Shown piece after piece: positions 26,619-35,849 of a DNA stretch of 56,244 nt. The stretch is from CAYQTL01 sp964420405 (GTDB taxonomy: Bacteria; Acidobacteriota; Thermoanaerobaculia; Thermoanaerobaculales; Sulfomarinibacteraceae), in the NCBI GenBank assembly GCA_964420405.1, contig CAYQTL010000023.1, forward strand, positions 1 through 56,244, read 5' to 3'. Position 1 is the stretch's first letter. Each line of letters opens with the position of its first letter. The position numbers and the translations under genes are program-made. Under the pieces are notes generated by a model. That model was not told the origin of the DNA, made no database searches, and saw nothing but the letters and a program-made list of their open reading frames with translations.

Positions 26619-29453
26619 ATGCGCGACAGCATCGTGATCCGGGGAGCCCGCGAGCACAACCTGGCCAACGTCGACGTCGAGATCCCCAGGGACCGGCTGG
26701 TGGTGATCACCGGGGTGTCGGGGTCGGGCAAGTCGTCGCTGGCCTTCGACACCCTCTTCGCGGAGGGGCAGCGGCGCTACGTCGAGTCGCTGTCGGCCTA
26801 CGCGCGGCAGTTCCTCGACCAGATGGAAAAGCCGGACGTCGACACCATCGAGGGGCTGTCGCCCGCGATCTCCATCGAGCAGAAGACGACCAGCAAGAAC
26901 CCCCGGTCGACCGTCGGCACCGTCACCGAGATCCACGACTACCTGCGCCTGCTGTGGGCGTCGGTGGGCGTGCCCCACTGCCCGGACTGCGGGCTGCCGA
27001 TCCGTCCCCAGACCGTCGAGCAGATGGTCGACCGGCTGCTCGCGCGGCCCGAGGGGGAGCGCTTCCTGCTGCTCGCCCCGGTGGTGGAGGGCCGCAAGGG
27101 CGAGCACCGCAAGCTGTTCGAGCAGATGGTGCGCGAGGGCTTCGTGCGGGCCCGGGTCGACGGCGAGGTGGTCGAGGCCTCGTCGCCGCCGACCCTCGAC
27201 CCGAAGCGCAAGCACACCGTCGAGGTGGTGGTGGACCGCCTCGCGGTACGCGACGGGATCCGCTCGCGGCTGGCCGACTCCCTCGAGACCGCCCTGCGGG
27301 TGGGCGAGGGGATCGTCAGGGTCGCCTTCACCGGTGGCGACGAGCTCGTGCTGTCGTCGCGTCACGCCTGCCCGACGTGCGGCTTCTCGCTGTCGGAGGT
27401 GTCGCCGAGGCTGTTCTCCTTCAACTCGCCCCAGGGCGCCTGCGCGGAGTGCTCGGGGCTCGGCTTCCTGCGCGAGGTGGACCCGGACCGGCTGGTGCTC
27501 GACCCGGACCGGTCGCTGGCGGCCGGCTGTCTGGCGGTGATCGGGCGCGGCTCGGCGTCGTGGTTCGGTCGCCAGCTGCGGCAGCTGGCGGAGCACGCGG
27601 GGTTCGACCTGCACGCCCCGTGGCGGACGCTGCCGGAGGAGTTCCGCCGGCTGGTCATGTTCGGCAGCGACGCCGAGCTCGAGTTCGTGTGGGAGGGCCG
27701 CAAGGGCGCGTACCGCTACCGCGACCGGTTCGAGGGCCTGGTGCCGCGCCTCGAGCGGCGTTACAAGGAGGGCACGTCCGAAGGCCACCGGGCCGAGATC
27801 GAGCGCTACATGTCGTTCGCGCCCTGCCACGCCTGCGGCGGCGCGCGGTTGCGTCCGGAGGCGCTGGCGGTGCGGGTGGCGGGCGCCGGCCTCGCCGAGG
27901 TGTCGGCGCTGCCGGTTCGCGCCGCCCTCGACTGGTTCGAGCGCCTCGCGCTGTCCGAGCGCGACGCCCGGATCGCCGGCAAGGTGCTGCGGGAGGTGCG
28001 CGACCGGCTGTCGTTCCTGGTGGCGGTCGGGCTCGACTACCTGACGCTGGATCGGATGGCCGGGACGCTCTCCGGCGGGGAGAGTCAGCGGATCCGGCTC
28101 GCGACCCAGGTGGGCTCCAAGCTGATGGGCGTGCTGTACGTCCTCGACGAGCCGTCGATCGGTCTGCATCAGCGGGACAACCGGCGTCTGCTGGAGACCC
28201 TCAAGGGGATGCGCGACCTCGGCAACACGGTGGTCGTGGTGGAGCACGACGAGGAGACGATCCGCGAGGCCGACTGGGTGATCGACCTCGGACCCGGCGC
28301 CGGGCGGCGCGGCGGCCGGGTGGTGGCGTGCGGCCCGCCGGCCGCGGTCGAGGCCTCCGCCGAGTCGCTCACCGGAGCCTACCTGGCGGGCCGCGAGCGG
28401 ATCCCGGTGCCGGCTCGGCGGACCGACGGCAACGGCGCCGCGGTGGTGGTGCGGGGCGCCTCGGAGCACAACCTGAAGGGCGTCGACGTGGCCTTCCCCC
28501 TCGGCCGGATGATCAGCGTCACCGGCGTGTCCGGGTCAGGCAAGTCGACGCTGGTCAACGAGATTCTCCACAAGGCGGTGGCCAGGAGGCTGTACGGGAC
28601 GCTCGCCCGCCCCGGCCGCCACGGCGACGTCGAGGGCGCCGAGCAGCTCGACAAGGTGATCGCCATCGACCAGTCGCCGATCGGCCGCACCCCGCGCTCC
28701 AACCCGGCCACCTACACCAAGGTGTTCGACCCGATCCGGTCGCTCTTCGCCGGCACCACCGACGCCCGGGCCCGGGGCTACAAGCCGGGCCGGTTCAGCT
28801 TCAACGTCTCCGGGGGGCGCTGCGAGGCGTGCCAGGGCGCCGGACAGACCCGGATCGAGATGCACTTCCTGCCCGACGTGTTCGTCACCTGCGACGTGTG
28901 TCGCGGCCTGCGCTACAACCGCGAGACCCTCGAGGTCCGCTACAAGGGCCTCAACATCGCCGAGGTGTTGGACCTTACGGTGGAGCAGGCGCGCGAGCTC
29001 TTCGCCTCGGTGCCCGCCATCACCCGGATCCTCGACACCGTGATCGCCGTCGGCCTCGGCTACGTCCACCTCGGCCAACCGGCGACCACCCTGTCGGGGG
29101 GCGAGGCCCAGCGGATCAAGCTGTCCCGTGAGCTGGCCAAGCGCGCCACCGGGCAGACCCTGTACCTGCTCGACGAGCCCACCACGGGGCTGCACTTCGA
29201 CGACGTCCGCAAGCTGCTCGGAGTGCTGCGGGCGCTGGTCGACCGGGGCAACACCGTGGTGGTGATCGAGCACAACCTCGACGTCGTCAAGACCGCCGAC
29301 TGGGTGGTGGACCTGGGCCCGGAGGGCGGCGACGGCGGCGGCGAGGTGGTGGTCGCGGGCACGCCGGAGGAGGTCGCGGCGTGTGCGGCGTCCCACACCG
29401 GCCGCTATCTGCGCCCGCTGCTGACGCCGGAGGAGGCGCGGGCGACGGCCTGA
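26619..29453 (+). CDS. uvrA: Excinuclease ABC subunit A
   Basis: UvrA is the damage-sensing ATPase of nucleotide excision repair. At 944 residues it is full length. Both ABC modules are intact: Walker A GVSGSGKSSL and GVSGSGKSTL, signatures TLSGGESQRIRLA and TLSGGEAQRIKLS, and Walker B LYVLDEPSIGLHQRD and LYLLDEPTTGLHFDD. Zinc-binding CxxC clusters occur at CPDCG, CPTCGFS...CAECSG, CHACGG and CEACQGAG...CDVCRG. ATG 26619 is preferred over the start six codons earlier because GGAGAGG lies just before it. It has its own promoter. Confidence 0.98.
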   Translation: MRDSIVIRGAREHNLANVDVEIPRDRLVVITGVSGSGKSSLAFDTLFAEGQRRYVESLSAYARQFLDQMEKPDVDTIEGLSPAISIEQKTTSKNPRSTVGTVTEIHDYLRLLWASVGVPHCPDCGLPIRPQTVEQMVDRLLARPEGERFLLLAPVVEGRKGEHRKLFEQMVREGFVRARVDGEVVEASSPPTLDPKRKHTVEVVVDRLAVRDGIRSRLADSLETALRVGEGIVRVAFTGGDELVLSSRHACPTCGFSLSEVSPRLFSFNSPQGACAECSGLGFLREVDPDRLVLDPDRSLAAGCLAVIGRGSASWFGRQLRQLAEHAGFDLHAPWRTLPEEFRRLVMFGSDAELEFVWEGRKGAYRYRDRFEGLVPRLERRYKEGTSEGHRAEIERYMSFAPCHACGGARLRPEALAVRVAGAGLAEVSALPVRAALDWFERLALSERDARIAGKVLREVRDRLSFLVAVGLDYLTLDRMAGTLSGGESQRIRLATQVGSKLMGVLYVLDEPSIGLHQRDNRRLLETLKGMRDLGNTVVVVEHDEETIREADWVIDLGPGAGRRGGRVVACGPPAAVEASAESLTGAYLAGRERIPVPARRTDGNGAAVVVRGASEHNLKGVDVAFPLGRMISVTGVSGSGKSTLVNEILHKAVARRLYGTLARPGRHGDVEGAEQLDKVIAIDQSPIGRTPRSNPATYTKVFDPIRSLFAGTTDARARGYKPGRFSFNVSGGRCEACQGAGQTRIEMHFLPDVFVTCDVCRGLRYNRETLEVRYKGLNIAEVLDLTVEQARELFASVPAITRILDTVIAVGLGYVHLGQPATTLSGGEAQRIKLSRELAKRATGQTLYLLDEPTTGLHFDDVRKLLGVLRALVDRGNTVVVIEHNLDVVKTADWVVDLGPEGGDGGGEVVVAGTPEEVAACAASHTGRYLRPLLTPEEARATA

Positions 29454-29484
29454 TCCGCCAGGATTCGGGTACGATGAGAGACCC

Positions 29485-30858
29485 ATGACCGCCTTCGCCG
29501 CAGCCGCCGTCGCCCCCGCCGATCGCCCGCCCCACGACCCCGAGGCCGAGCGGGCGGTGCTCGGAGCGGTGCTGCAGGAGCCCACCGCGCTGCTGCGGGC
29601 GCTCGAGGTGCTGTCCGACGAGGAGCTCTACCTCGAGAGCCACCGCATCATCTACCGCGCCTGCGCCGAGCTGCAGCACGAGGGCTCGGTGGCCGACCTC
29701 GTGACGGTGGCCAACCGCCTGCGCGAGCAGCAGCAGCTCGAACGGGTCGGCGGGCTGTCGTACCTGTCGGCGCTGGTGGACCCGCTGCCCGACGTCGCGT
29801 CCGTCGAGCACTGGGCCGGCATCGTCCACGACAAGGCGATCAAGCGACGCCTGATCGCCGCCGCCCAGCGCATCCTGACCGCCTGCTCGCTCGACCGCGG
29901 CGACGCCAAGGAGGCGGTCGAGATCGCCCAGCGCGACGTCTACACCATCGCCGAGGACGCCCTGTCGGGGGGCCTGGTGCCGATCCGCAGCCTCGCCGAG
30001 GGCGAGCTGCGGTCGCTGGAGGCGAGCCGCGAGACGCGCTCGACCCTGACCGGTGTCGACACCGGATTCACCCGCCTCAACGAGCTCACCTCCGGGCTGC
30101 AACGCTCCGACCTCGTGATCCTGGCGGCGCGGCCGTCGATGGGCAAGACCTCCCTCGCGATGAACGTCTGCGCCCACGCGGCGGTCCGCGGCGGTCTGCG
30201 GGTGGCGATCTTCTCCCTCGAGATGTCGTCCTCCCAGCTCGTGCGCCGGCTGCTGTCGGCCGAGGCCCGGGTCGACCAGCGCCGGCTGACCACCGGCTAC
30301 CTGGCCAAGTCCGACTGGCCCAAGCTCACCCTCGCCGCCCAGACCCTGCAGGACGCGCGGCTGTGGATCGACGACACCCCCGGGATCACGGTCCTCGAGC
30401 TGTCGGCCAAGGCCAGGCGGCTCAAGCAGGAGCACGGCCTCGACCTGGTGATGGTGGACTACATGCAGCTGATGTCCGGCGGCGCCCGGTTCACCAGCCG
30501 CAACGAGGAGGTGTCCGCCATCTCCCGCGGGCTCAAGGGGGTGGCCAAGGAGCTCGACGTGCCGATGCTGGTGCTGTCCCAGCTGTCGCGGCAACCCGAG
30601 CGGCGCGGCGGCGACCACCGGCCCCAGCTGTCGGACCTGCGCGAGAGCGGCTCGATCGAGCAGGACGCCGACGTGGTGCTGTTCATCGTCCGGCCGTCGG
30701 TCTACGACCGGGAGGCCGAGGACCCGCGGCGCGCTGAGCTGATCATCGCCAAGCAGCGCAACGGGCCGATCGGCGACATCGAGCTGGTGTTCCAGCACGA
30801 GTACACCCGGTTCGAGAACGCCGACCTCGCCCACGACGAGGCCGACGCCCCCTGGTAG
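29485..30858 (+). CDS. dnaB: Replicative DNA helicase DnaB
   Basis: DnaB is the hexameric 5'-3' helicase at the replication fork. The 457 residues have the N-terminal helical domain (PPHDPEAERAVLGAVLQEPT) and a RecA-like ATPase domain. Walker A ARPSMGKTS has K221, followed by FSLEMSSSQLVRRLL, Walker B LDLVMVDYMQLM, LSQLSRQPERR, and the arginine-finger region LRESGSIEQDADVV. No intein is present. A TACGAT box lies 9 nt before the ATG, so the leader is very short. Confidence 0.97.
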   Translation: MTAFAAAAVAPADRPPHDPEAERAVLGAVLQEPTALLRALEVLSDEELYLESHRIIYRACAELQHEGSVADLVTVANRLREQQQLERVGGLSYLSALVDPLPDVASVEHWAGIVHDKAIKRRLIAAAQRILTACSLDRGDAKEAVEIAQRDVYTIAEDALSGGLVPIRSLAEGELRSLEASRETRSTLTGVDTGFTRLNELTSGLQRSDLVILAARPSMGKTSLAMNVCAHAAVRGGLRVAIFSLEMSSSQLVRRLLSAEARVDQRRLTTGYLAKSDWPKLTLAAQTLQDARLWIDDTPGITVLELSAKARRLKQEHGLDLVMVDYMQLMSGGARFTSRNEEVSAISRGLKGVAKELDVPMLVLSQLSRQPERRGGDHRPQLSDLRESGSIEQDADVVLFIVRPSVYDREAEDPRRAELIIAKQRNGPIGDIELVFQHEYTRFENADLAHDEADAPW

Positions 30859-30880
30859 GGGCGCCCGCCGGGCGGCCCTC

Positions 30881-30906
30881 CGATCCCGATCCCGATCCCG
30901 GATCCC
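30881..30906 (-). repeat. GGGATC hexamer array with G-quadruplex potential
   Basis: Four CCC tracts on the plus strand (30885-87, 30891-93, 30897-99, 30904-06) are separated by GAT, GAT and GGAT. On the minus strand this is four GGG tracts with 3-4 nt loops, the canonical G-quadruplex pattern. It lies 23 bp after the dnaB stop. Confidence 0.8.
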
Positions 30907-30987
30907 GGCTGGGACGACAGCCCGGCCGTCGCGAGCGCGACCCCGCGGCCGCGGTCGGGGGGCGCCTGACCGGGTCGGCGTCGGCCG

Positions 30988-31046
30988 GACGACACGGGAC
31001 CGTCTCGTCGGGAACGGGAACGGGAACGGGAACGGGAGCGGACGGG
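30988..31046 (+). repeat. GGGAAC hexamer array with G-quadruplex potential
   Basis: Six GGG tracts (31010-12, 31016-18, 31022-24, 31028-30, 31034-36, 31044-46), mostly separated by AAC. The array directly follows TCGTC (31005-31009), which is complementary to GACGA at 30988-30992. The sequence CTCGTCGGGA at its head is shared with other arrays in the window. Confidence 0.8.
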
Positions 31047-31160
31047 AGCGGGCGCGGAGGTCCGACGCCCGACCGGATGTGCCAGAATCATCCCCGCTCG
31101 TGACCATGCACCGCCGGGCCGGCGGGCGACGAACGCCGGCCCGGGCTCCGGAGGACGTCC

Positions 31161-31931
31161 GTGACCCGCTGGCTCGACCAGTTCGGAACCGCTGTGCTGC
31201 TGCTGCTCGAGGAGCTCGGCCGGTTCTTCTACATCATGTCGCAGGCGGTGCTGTGGATGCCGCGGCGACCGTTCGACCTGCGCCAGTGGTTCCGGCAGAT
31301 GGTGCGGGTCGGCTGGGACTCGATTCCGGTGGTCTTCCTGACCTGCATGTTCACCGGCATGGTCCTCGCGCTGCAGACCTACCGGGCGTTCGAGCGGTTC
31401 CACGCCGAGGGTTTCGTCGGCTCGGTGGTGGCGCTGTCGCTGACCCGCGAGCTGGCGCCGGTGCTGACCGGCCTGATCGTCGCCGGGCGGGTCGGCTCGT
31501 CGATGGCGGCCGAGCTCGGCACCATGCGGGTCACCGAGCAGATCGACGCGCTGTACGCGATGGCCACCGAGCCGGTCCACTACCTGGTGGTGCCGCGGGT
31601 CGGCGCGTCGGTGCTGATGCTGCCGCTGCTGACCCTCGTCGGCGACGCCATCGGCATCATCGGCGGCTGGATGGTGGCGGTGGGGTTGTTCGGCGCCAAC
31701 ACCTTCGTGTACTGGGAGCGCACCTTCCAGTACCTGGAGGTCAACGACGTCACCTCGGGGCTGGTCAAGGCGGCGTTCTTCGGTCTGATCCTCGCCGTCA
31801 CCGGCTGCGCCAAGGGGTTCTACACCACCGGCGGCGCCGAGGGCGTCGGCCGGGCGACCACCTCGGCGGTGGTCACTGCGTCGCTGTACATCCTCCTGTC
31901 CGACTTCTTCCTGACCAAGATCCTGTTCTGA
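31161..31931 (+). CDS. mlaE: MlaE-family ABC transporter permease
   Basis: MlaE is the inner-membrane permease of the Mla/MCE phospholipid transport system. The 256-residue protein has about five to six hydrophobic helices and the family block SLTRELAPVLTGLIVAGRVG, followed by AELGTMRVTEQIDAL, the characteristic EQIDAL loop. The start is GTG 31161. It is the first of three tightly packed genes (1-bp gap to mlaF, then a 4-bp overlap to mlaD). No mlaB or mlaC gene is adjacent. Confidence 0.93.
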   Translation: MTRWLDQFGTAVLLLLEELGRFFYIMSQAVLWMPRRPFDLRQWFRQMVRVGWDSIPVVFLTCMFTGMVLALQTYRAFERFHAEGFVGSVVALSLTRELAPVLTGLIVAGRVGSSMAAELGTMRVTEQIDALYAMATEPVHYLVVPRVGASVLMLPLLTLVGDAIGIIGGWMVAVGLFGANTFVYWERTFQYLEVNDVTSGLVKAAFFGLILAVTGCAKGFYTTGGAEGVGRATTSAVVTASLYILLSDFFLTKILF

Positions 31932-31932
31932 G

Positions 31933-32712
31933 GTGGCCGCCGTGACCGACCCCCGCGAGCCCACGATCAGCGTCATCGGCCTGACCAAGTCGTTCGGGCC
32001 GCGGCGGGTGCTCGACGGCGTCGACCTCGACGTGGCGGCGGGGGAGTCGCTGGTGGTGGTTGGGGGGTCGGGCGCCGGCAAGACCGTGTTCCTCAAGCAC
32101 CTCATCGGGCTGCTCCAGCCCGACGACGGGCACGTCGTCGTCAACGGCGTCGACCTGACGAAGGCGTCGCCGGAGGAGGCACTGGAGCTGCGCAAGCGGT
32201 TCGGAATGTCGTTCCAGGAGGGCGCGCTGTTCGACTCCATGACGGTGTTCGACAACATCGCCTTTCCGCTCCGCCGCCACACCCGCAGCAGCACGGACGC
32301 CGTCGCCGAGCGGGTCCGCCGCTGCCTCTCGCTGGTCCGCCTCGAGGGCGTCGAGGACCGCATGCCGGCCGAGCTGTCCGGCGGCATGCGGCGCCGGGTC
32401 GGCTTCGCGCGGGCGATCGCGCTGGAGCCCGAGATCCTCCTGTTCGACGAGCCCACCACCGGCCTCGACCCGATCACCACCGCCGCCGTCGGCGGCGTCA
32501 TCAACCAGCTCCGCGAGCAGCTCCAGGTGACGGTCGTCACCATCACCCACGACATGTCGCTGGCGTTCCGCATCGCGGACCGCCTCGCGATGCTGCGCCG
32601 GGGCCGGCTGCTGGCCGTGGCCGGGCCGGCGGAGTTCCGGCAGCTCGACGACCCCTACGTGCGCGCGTTCCTGGAGGGCGAGGTCCCCGAGGACGAGGAG
32701 ACGAACCCATGA
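31933..32712 (+). CDS. mlaF: MlaF-like ABC transporter ATP-binding protein
   Basis: This is the ATPase that powers MlaE. The 259 residues carry Walker A VVGGSGAGKTVFLKHLIG, the Q-loop MSFQEGALFDSMTVFDN, the signature LSGGMRRRVGFARAIA, Walker B ILLFDEPTTGLDP and the switch His in VVTITHDMS. The wording QEGALFDSMTVFDN is typical of MlaF. GTG 31933 is assumed as the start; a second GTG three codons later is possible. The stop overlaps the mlaD ATG. Confidence 0.95.
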   Translation: MAAVTDPREPTISVIGLTKSFGPRRVLDGVDLDVAAGESLVVVGGSGAGKTVFLKHLIGLLQPDDGHVVVNGVDLTKASPEEALELRKRFGMSFQEGALFDSMTVFDNIAFPLRRHTRSSTDAVAERVRRCLSLVRLEGVEDRMPAELSGGMRRRVGFARAIALEPEILLFDEPTTGLDPITTAAVGGVINQLREQLQVTVVTITHDMSLAFRIADRLAMLRRGRLLAVAGPAEFRQLDDPYVRAFLEGEVPEDEETNP

Positions 32713-34202
32713 CACCTGCGGCCAAGATCGGCCTGTTCATGCTCATCGGACTGATCATCCTGGGGGTGTTCATCGTCAAGATCGAGGACATCCCGGTGGG
32801 CGAGCGCGGCGAGCGGGTGGTGGTCGAGGCGCGGTTCGAGTCGGCCGCCGGCGTCGACCGCCAGGCGGCGGTGCGGATCGCCGGCGTCCGCGTCGGCAAG
32901 GTCGACGAGGTGCGGCTCGACGGGGCCGAGGCGGTGCTCGTGCTGTCCCTGGAGCCCGACGTGGTGCTGCGCGAGGGAGCGGCGGCGCGGGTCGCGTCGA
33001 TGGGGATGCTGGGAGACAAGTACGTCGAGATCGTGCCGGGCGATCCCGGGGCGCCGCCGCTGCCGTCGGGCGCCACCATCAGCGGCGACTCGCCGCCGAC
33101 CTTCGACCAGGTGCTCGAGGTGGCGACCGAGATCGGCGCGGACGTCAAGGAGGTCACGGCGGCGTTGCGGACCTCGGTCGGCGGTGACCAGGGCGCGGAG
33201 AAGATCTCCGAGATCGTCGACAACATCCGCGAGCTGACGGCGACGCTCAAGCAGCTGATCGCCGAGAACCAGGCCAACGTGAACGCCACGACCGCCAACT
33301 TCCGGGACTTCTCCGCCACCCTGCGGGACGAGCTGCCGGTGATCGCCGAGAAGATCAACCGCCTCGCCGACCAGCTCGGCGGGGTGGTGGACGAGAACCG
33401 CGACAGCCTGCAGGAGTCGCTGGCCAACATCCGCGACCTCTCGGCCCGGCTCCAGACCTCGGCCGACAACCTCAACGCCATCACCGGCAAGATCGCCGCC
33501 GGCGAGGGGTCGATCGGCAAGCTCGTCAACGAGGACGAGACCGTCGACAACCTCAACGACACCCTCGAGGCGATCCAGGGAGGCGTGGAGTCGCTCGAGA
33601 ACACCCTCGGCCGGTACGAGCGCTACCGGCTCGACATGACGATCCGCAGTGAGGCGCTGCCCTCGACCGACGACGGGGAGGCGCGGACCGCGTTCGGCTT
33701 CGACCTGTGGACCACCGACCGTCGGTTCTTCCGCATCGAGGGGGTCGACACCCCGTTCGGGCGGTCGGAGGAAACGACCCGGATCGAGACCACCACCTTC
33801 CCGGACGGCTCCAGCGAGACGATCGAGACCACGACCTTGAAGATCGAGGACGATCTGGGCTTCAACGCCCAGATCGGGTACCGGGTCCGACCGGACACCA
33901 TCGTCCGCGCCGGCCTGTTCGAGTCGGTCGGCGGGTTCGGGATCGACCACGACGTCGACCTCGGCCTGCCGCGACCGCTGCGGCTCACCCTCGACGTGTT
34001 CGACTTCAACCGCGAGCTCGAGCGGGACGTCCACCTGCGGTTCGAGACCCGCTATCACGTCACGAAGAACCTCTTCCTGATGGCCGGCTGGGACGACCCG
34101 CTCGTCTCCGAGCGCGCGTCGGTGCTGATCGGCGGCGGCGTCCAGTGGCGCGACGAGGACGTCAAGTACAGTCTCGGGCTGGCGGGAGGGGCGATCAACT
34201 GA
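32709..34202 (+). CDS. mlaD: MlaD-like MCE protein with C-terminal beta-barrel-like domain
   Basis: The 497-residue protein has an N-terminal membrane anchor (about 6-24) and one MCE domain (about 35-115, with AAVRIAGVRVGKVDEVRL and LGDKYVEIVPGD). A long helical region follows (about 130-300), with repeated phrases such as NIRELTATLKQLIAENQ and NIRDLSARLQTSADNLNAI. The last 190 residues are unlike classical MlaD. They alternate short amphipathic strands and turns (ARTAFGFDLWTTDRRFFRIE, GFNAQIGYRVRPDTIVRAG, LRFETRYHVTKNLFLMAGW) and resemble an outer-membrane barrel domain. One chain could therefore bridge inner and outer membranes. The barrel is an inference from pattern. Confidence 0.88.
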   Translation: MTPAAKIGLFMLIGLIILGVFIVKIEDIPVGERGERVVVEARFESAAGVDRQAAVRIAGVRVGKVDEVRLDGAEAVLVLSLEPDVVLREGAAARVASMGMLGDKYVEIVPGDPGAPPLPSGATISGDSPPTFDQVLEVATEIGADVKEVTAALRTSVGGDQGAEKISEIVDNIRELTATLKQLIAENQANVNATTANFRDFSATLRDELPVIAEKINRLADQLGGVVDENRDSLQESLANIRDLSARLQTSADNLNAITGKIAAGEGSIGKLVNEDETVDNLNDTLEAIQGGVESLENTLGRYERYRLDMTIRSEALPSTDDGEARTAFGFDLWTTDRRFFRIEGVDTPFGRSEETTRIETTTFPDGSSETIETTTLKIEDDLGFNAQIGYRVRPDTIVRAGLFESVGGFGIDHDVDLGLPRPLRLTLDVFDFNRELERDVHLRFETRYHVTKNLFLMAGWDDPLVSERASVLIGGGVQWRDEDVKYSLGLAGGAIN

Positions 34203-34257
34203 CGGCGCCGCAGGCCGCGGGCCGGCTCCTACCTAGAGGTGAAGCGCGAGATCTTCG

Positions 34258-34291
34258 TCGGGATCGGGATCGGGATCGGGAACGGAGGGGG
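34258..34291 (+). repeat. GGGATC hexamer array in the radA leader
   Basis: GGG tracts at 34260-62, 34266-68, 34272-74 and 34278-80 with ATC loops follow the shared head TCGTCGGGATC. The array ends in the purine-rich AACGGAGGGGG that serves as the radA ribosome binding site. A G-quadruplex here would lie in or against the radA 5' leader. Confidence 0.75.
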
Positions 34292-34293
34292 AC

Positions 34294-35673
34294 ATGGCGC
34301 GGGCGGAGACGGTGTTCTACTGCACCGACTGCGGGCACGAGTCTCGCAAGTGGCTCGGCCGGTGCCCGGGCTGCGGGGGCTGGAACACCTTCGCCGAGCA
34401 GCCGACGGCGCCCCGCCCGCGCAGCTCCGCGCGGGCCGCGCCGGCGCGGCGGGGCGCGGCGCCGATCCCGATCGCCGAGGCCGCCGAGGTCGAGGTCGCG
34501 CGGACCCGCACCGGCATCGAGGGTGTCGACCGGGTGCTCGGCGGCGGCCTGGTGCCCGGCTCGCTGGTGCTGGTGGCGGGCGAGCCCGGGATCGGCAAGT
34601 CGACCCTGCTGCTGCAGGTCGCCGCGGCGCTCGCCAGCCCTCCGGCGCCGGCAATCTACGTCACCGGCGAGGAGTCGGTCCAGCAGGTCGGGCTGCGGGC
34701 GCGCCGGATCGGCGCCGTCCGCGCCGGGCTGCTGCTGCTGGCGGAGACCGCGGTCGAGGAGGTGCTCCGGCAGGTCGAGACGCCCGCGCCCGGCGTGCTG
34801 GTGGTGGACTCGGTCCAGACCATGGTCGCCGAGGCCCTCGACGGCGCCGCCGGCTCGGTCGCCCAGGTCCGTCAGGTCGCGGCCCTGTTCCAGCACCTCG
34901 CCAAGACGCGGGGCGTTCCCGTGGTGCTGGTCGGCCACGTCACCAGGGAGGGCGCGATCGCCGGCCCCAAGCTGCTCGAGCACCTGGTCGACGTGGTGGT
35001 GTCGCTCGAGGGCGAGCCGGGTCACGACCTGCGGGTCCTGCGGGCGGCCAAGAACCGGTTCGGACCGGTCGCCGAGCTGGCGCTGTTCTCCATGACCGGC
35101 GCAGGCATGGAGGGGGTCCGCAACCCGTCGGCCTGGCTGCTCGAGGACCGGCGCCGCGACGCCCCCGGCTCGGTGGTGGCGGTCGCGCTGGAAGGCACCG
35201 TGCCGTTGCTGGTCGAGGTGCAGGCGCTGGTGGCGCCGTCGGCCCTCGGCACCCCGCGGCGGGTCGCCCAGGGGTTCGACACCTCGCGCCTGGCGATGCT
35301 GCTCGCGGTGCTCGAGCGGACCACCGGGGCCCGCTTCGGCGACCGCGACGTGTACGTCAACCTGGTGGGCGGGCTGGCGCTTCGCGAGCCGGGGCTCGAC
35401 CTCGCGGTGGCCGCGGCGCTGCTGTCGTCGGCCGCCGACCGGCCGGTGGCCGGCGCCACCGCGGTGTTCGGAGAGGTGGGCCTGCTCGGTGAGGCGCGGG
35501 CCGTCAGCCGAGCGGCCGAGCGCGCCCGTGAGGCCGCCGCCCTCGGCTTCGAGCGGGTGGCCGTCCCCGTCCGCGACGCGGCCGCGCCGCTGTCGCTGCC
35601 CGCCGTCGCCGTCGAGACCCTCGCCGACCTGCCCCGCCTCCTCTCGCCGCACCGGCCGCCGCAGAGCCCGTGA
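34294..35673 (+). CDS. radA: DNA repair protein RadA
   Basis: RadA (Sms) is a RecA-like, Lon-related ATPase that promotes branch migration in recombination. The 459 residues have the C4 zinc finger YCTDCGHESRKWLGRCPGCG, Walker A GEPGIGKSTLLLQ, the family motif KNRFGP, and a C-terminal Lon-protease-like domain (VYVNLVGGLALREPGLDLAV). The ATG at 34294 follows GGAGGGGG. A GTG-free longer frame begins at 34239 but lies inside the repeat. It is separated from mlaD by 91 bp. Confidence 0.96.
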   Translation: MARAETVFYCTDCGHESRKWLGRCPGCGGWNTFAEQPTAPRPRSSARAAPARRGAAPIPIAEAAEVEVARTRTGIEGVDRVLGGGLVPGSLVLVAGEPGIGKSTLLLQVAAALASPPAPAIYVTGEESVQQVGLRARRIGAVRAGLLLLAETAVEEVLRQVETPAPGVLVVDSVQTMVAEALDGAAGSVAQVRQVAALFQHLAKTRGVPVVLVGHVTREGAIAGPKLLEHLVDVVVSLEGEPGHDLRVLRAAKNRFGPVAELALFSMTGAGMEGVRNPSAWLLEDRRRDAPGSVVAVALEGTVPLLVEVQALVAPSALGTPRRVAQGFDTSRLAMLLAVLERTTGARFGDRDVYVNLVGGLALREPGLDLAVAAALLSSAADRPVAGATAVFGEVGLLGEARAVSRAAERAREAAALGFERVAVPVRDAAAPLSLPAVAVETLADLPRLLSPHRPPQSP

Positions 35674-35849
35674 AAGCCGTCGCAGCTGGCGGTTCCTCCA
35701 CTGGGCTCTGCGGCGCCCGCTGCGGAACGCCGAGCTCCGCTCAGCGGAGACGGAACGAGGTGTCTCGGAGATCTTCCGGCCGCAGCGAGCGCACAGCTCA
35801 GCCCCGGCGGTCGCGCTTCAGGTGTCGCCTGGTCGAGCCGTGCGCGTGT

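Larger units (their letters stand above)
30859..31160. other. Gene-free stretch between dnaB and mlaE
   Basis: 302 bp with no supportable gene. It contains two hexamer-repeat arrays in opposite orientation: C-rich at 30881-30906 and G-rich at 31010-31046. The downstream part should hold the mla promoter, and AGAATC near 31082 is a weak -10 candidate. The first array may act on the end of the dnaB transcript. Confidence 0.6.

Noticed and set aside
30881..31046. The opposed C-rich and G-rich arrays as the ends of a mobile element
   Set aside because: No transposase gene lies between them, and no terminal repeats or target duplications flank them.
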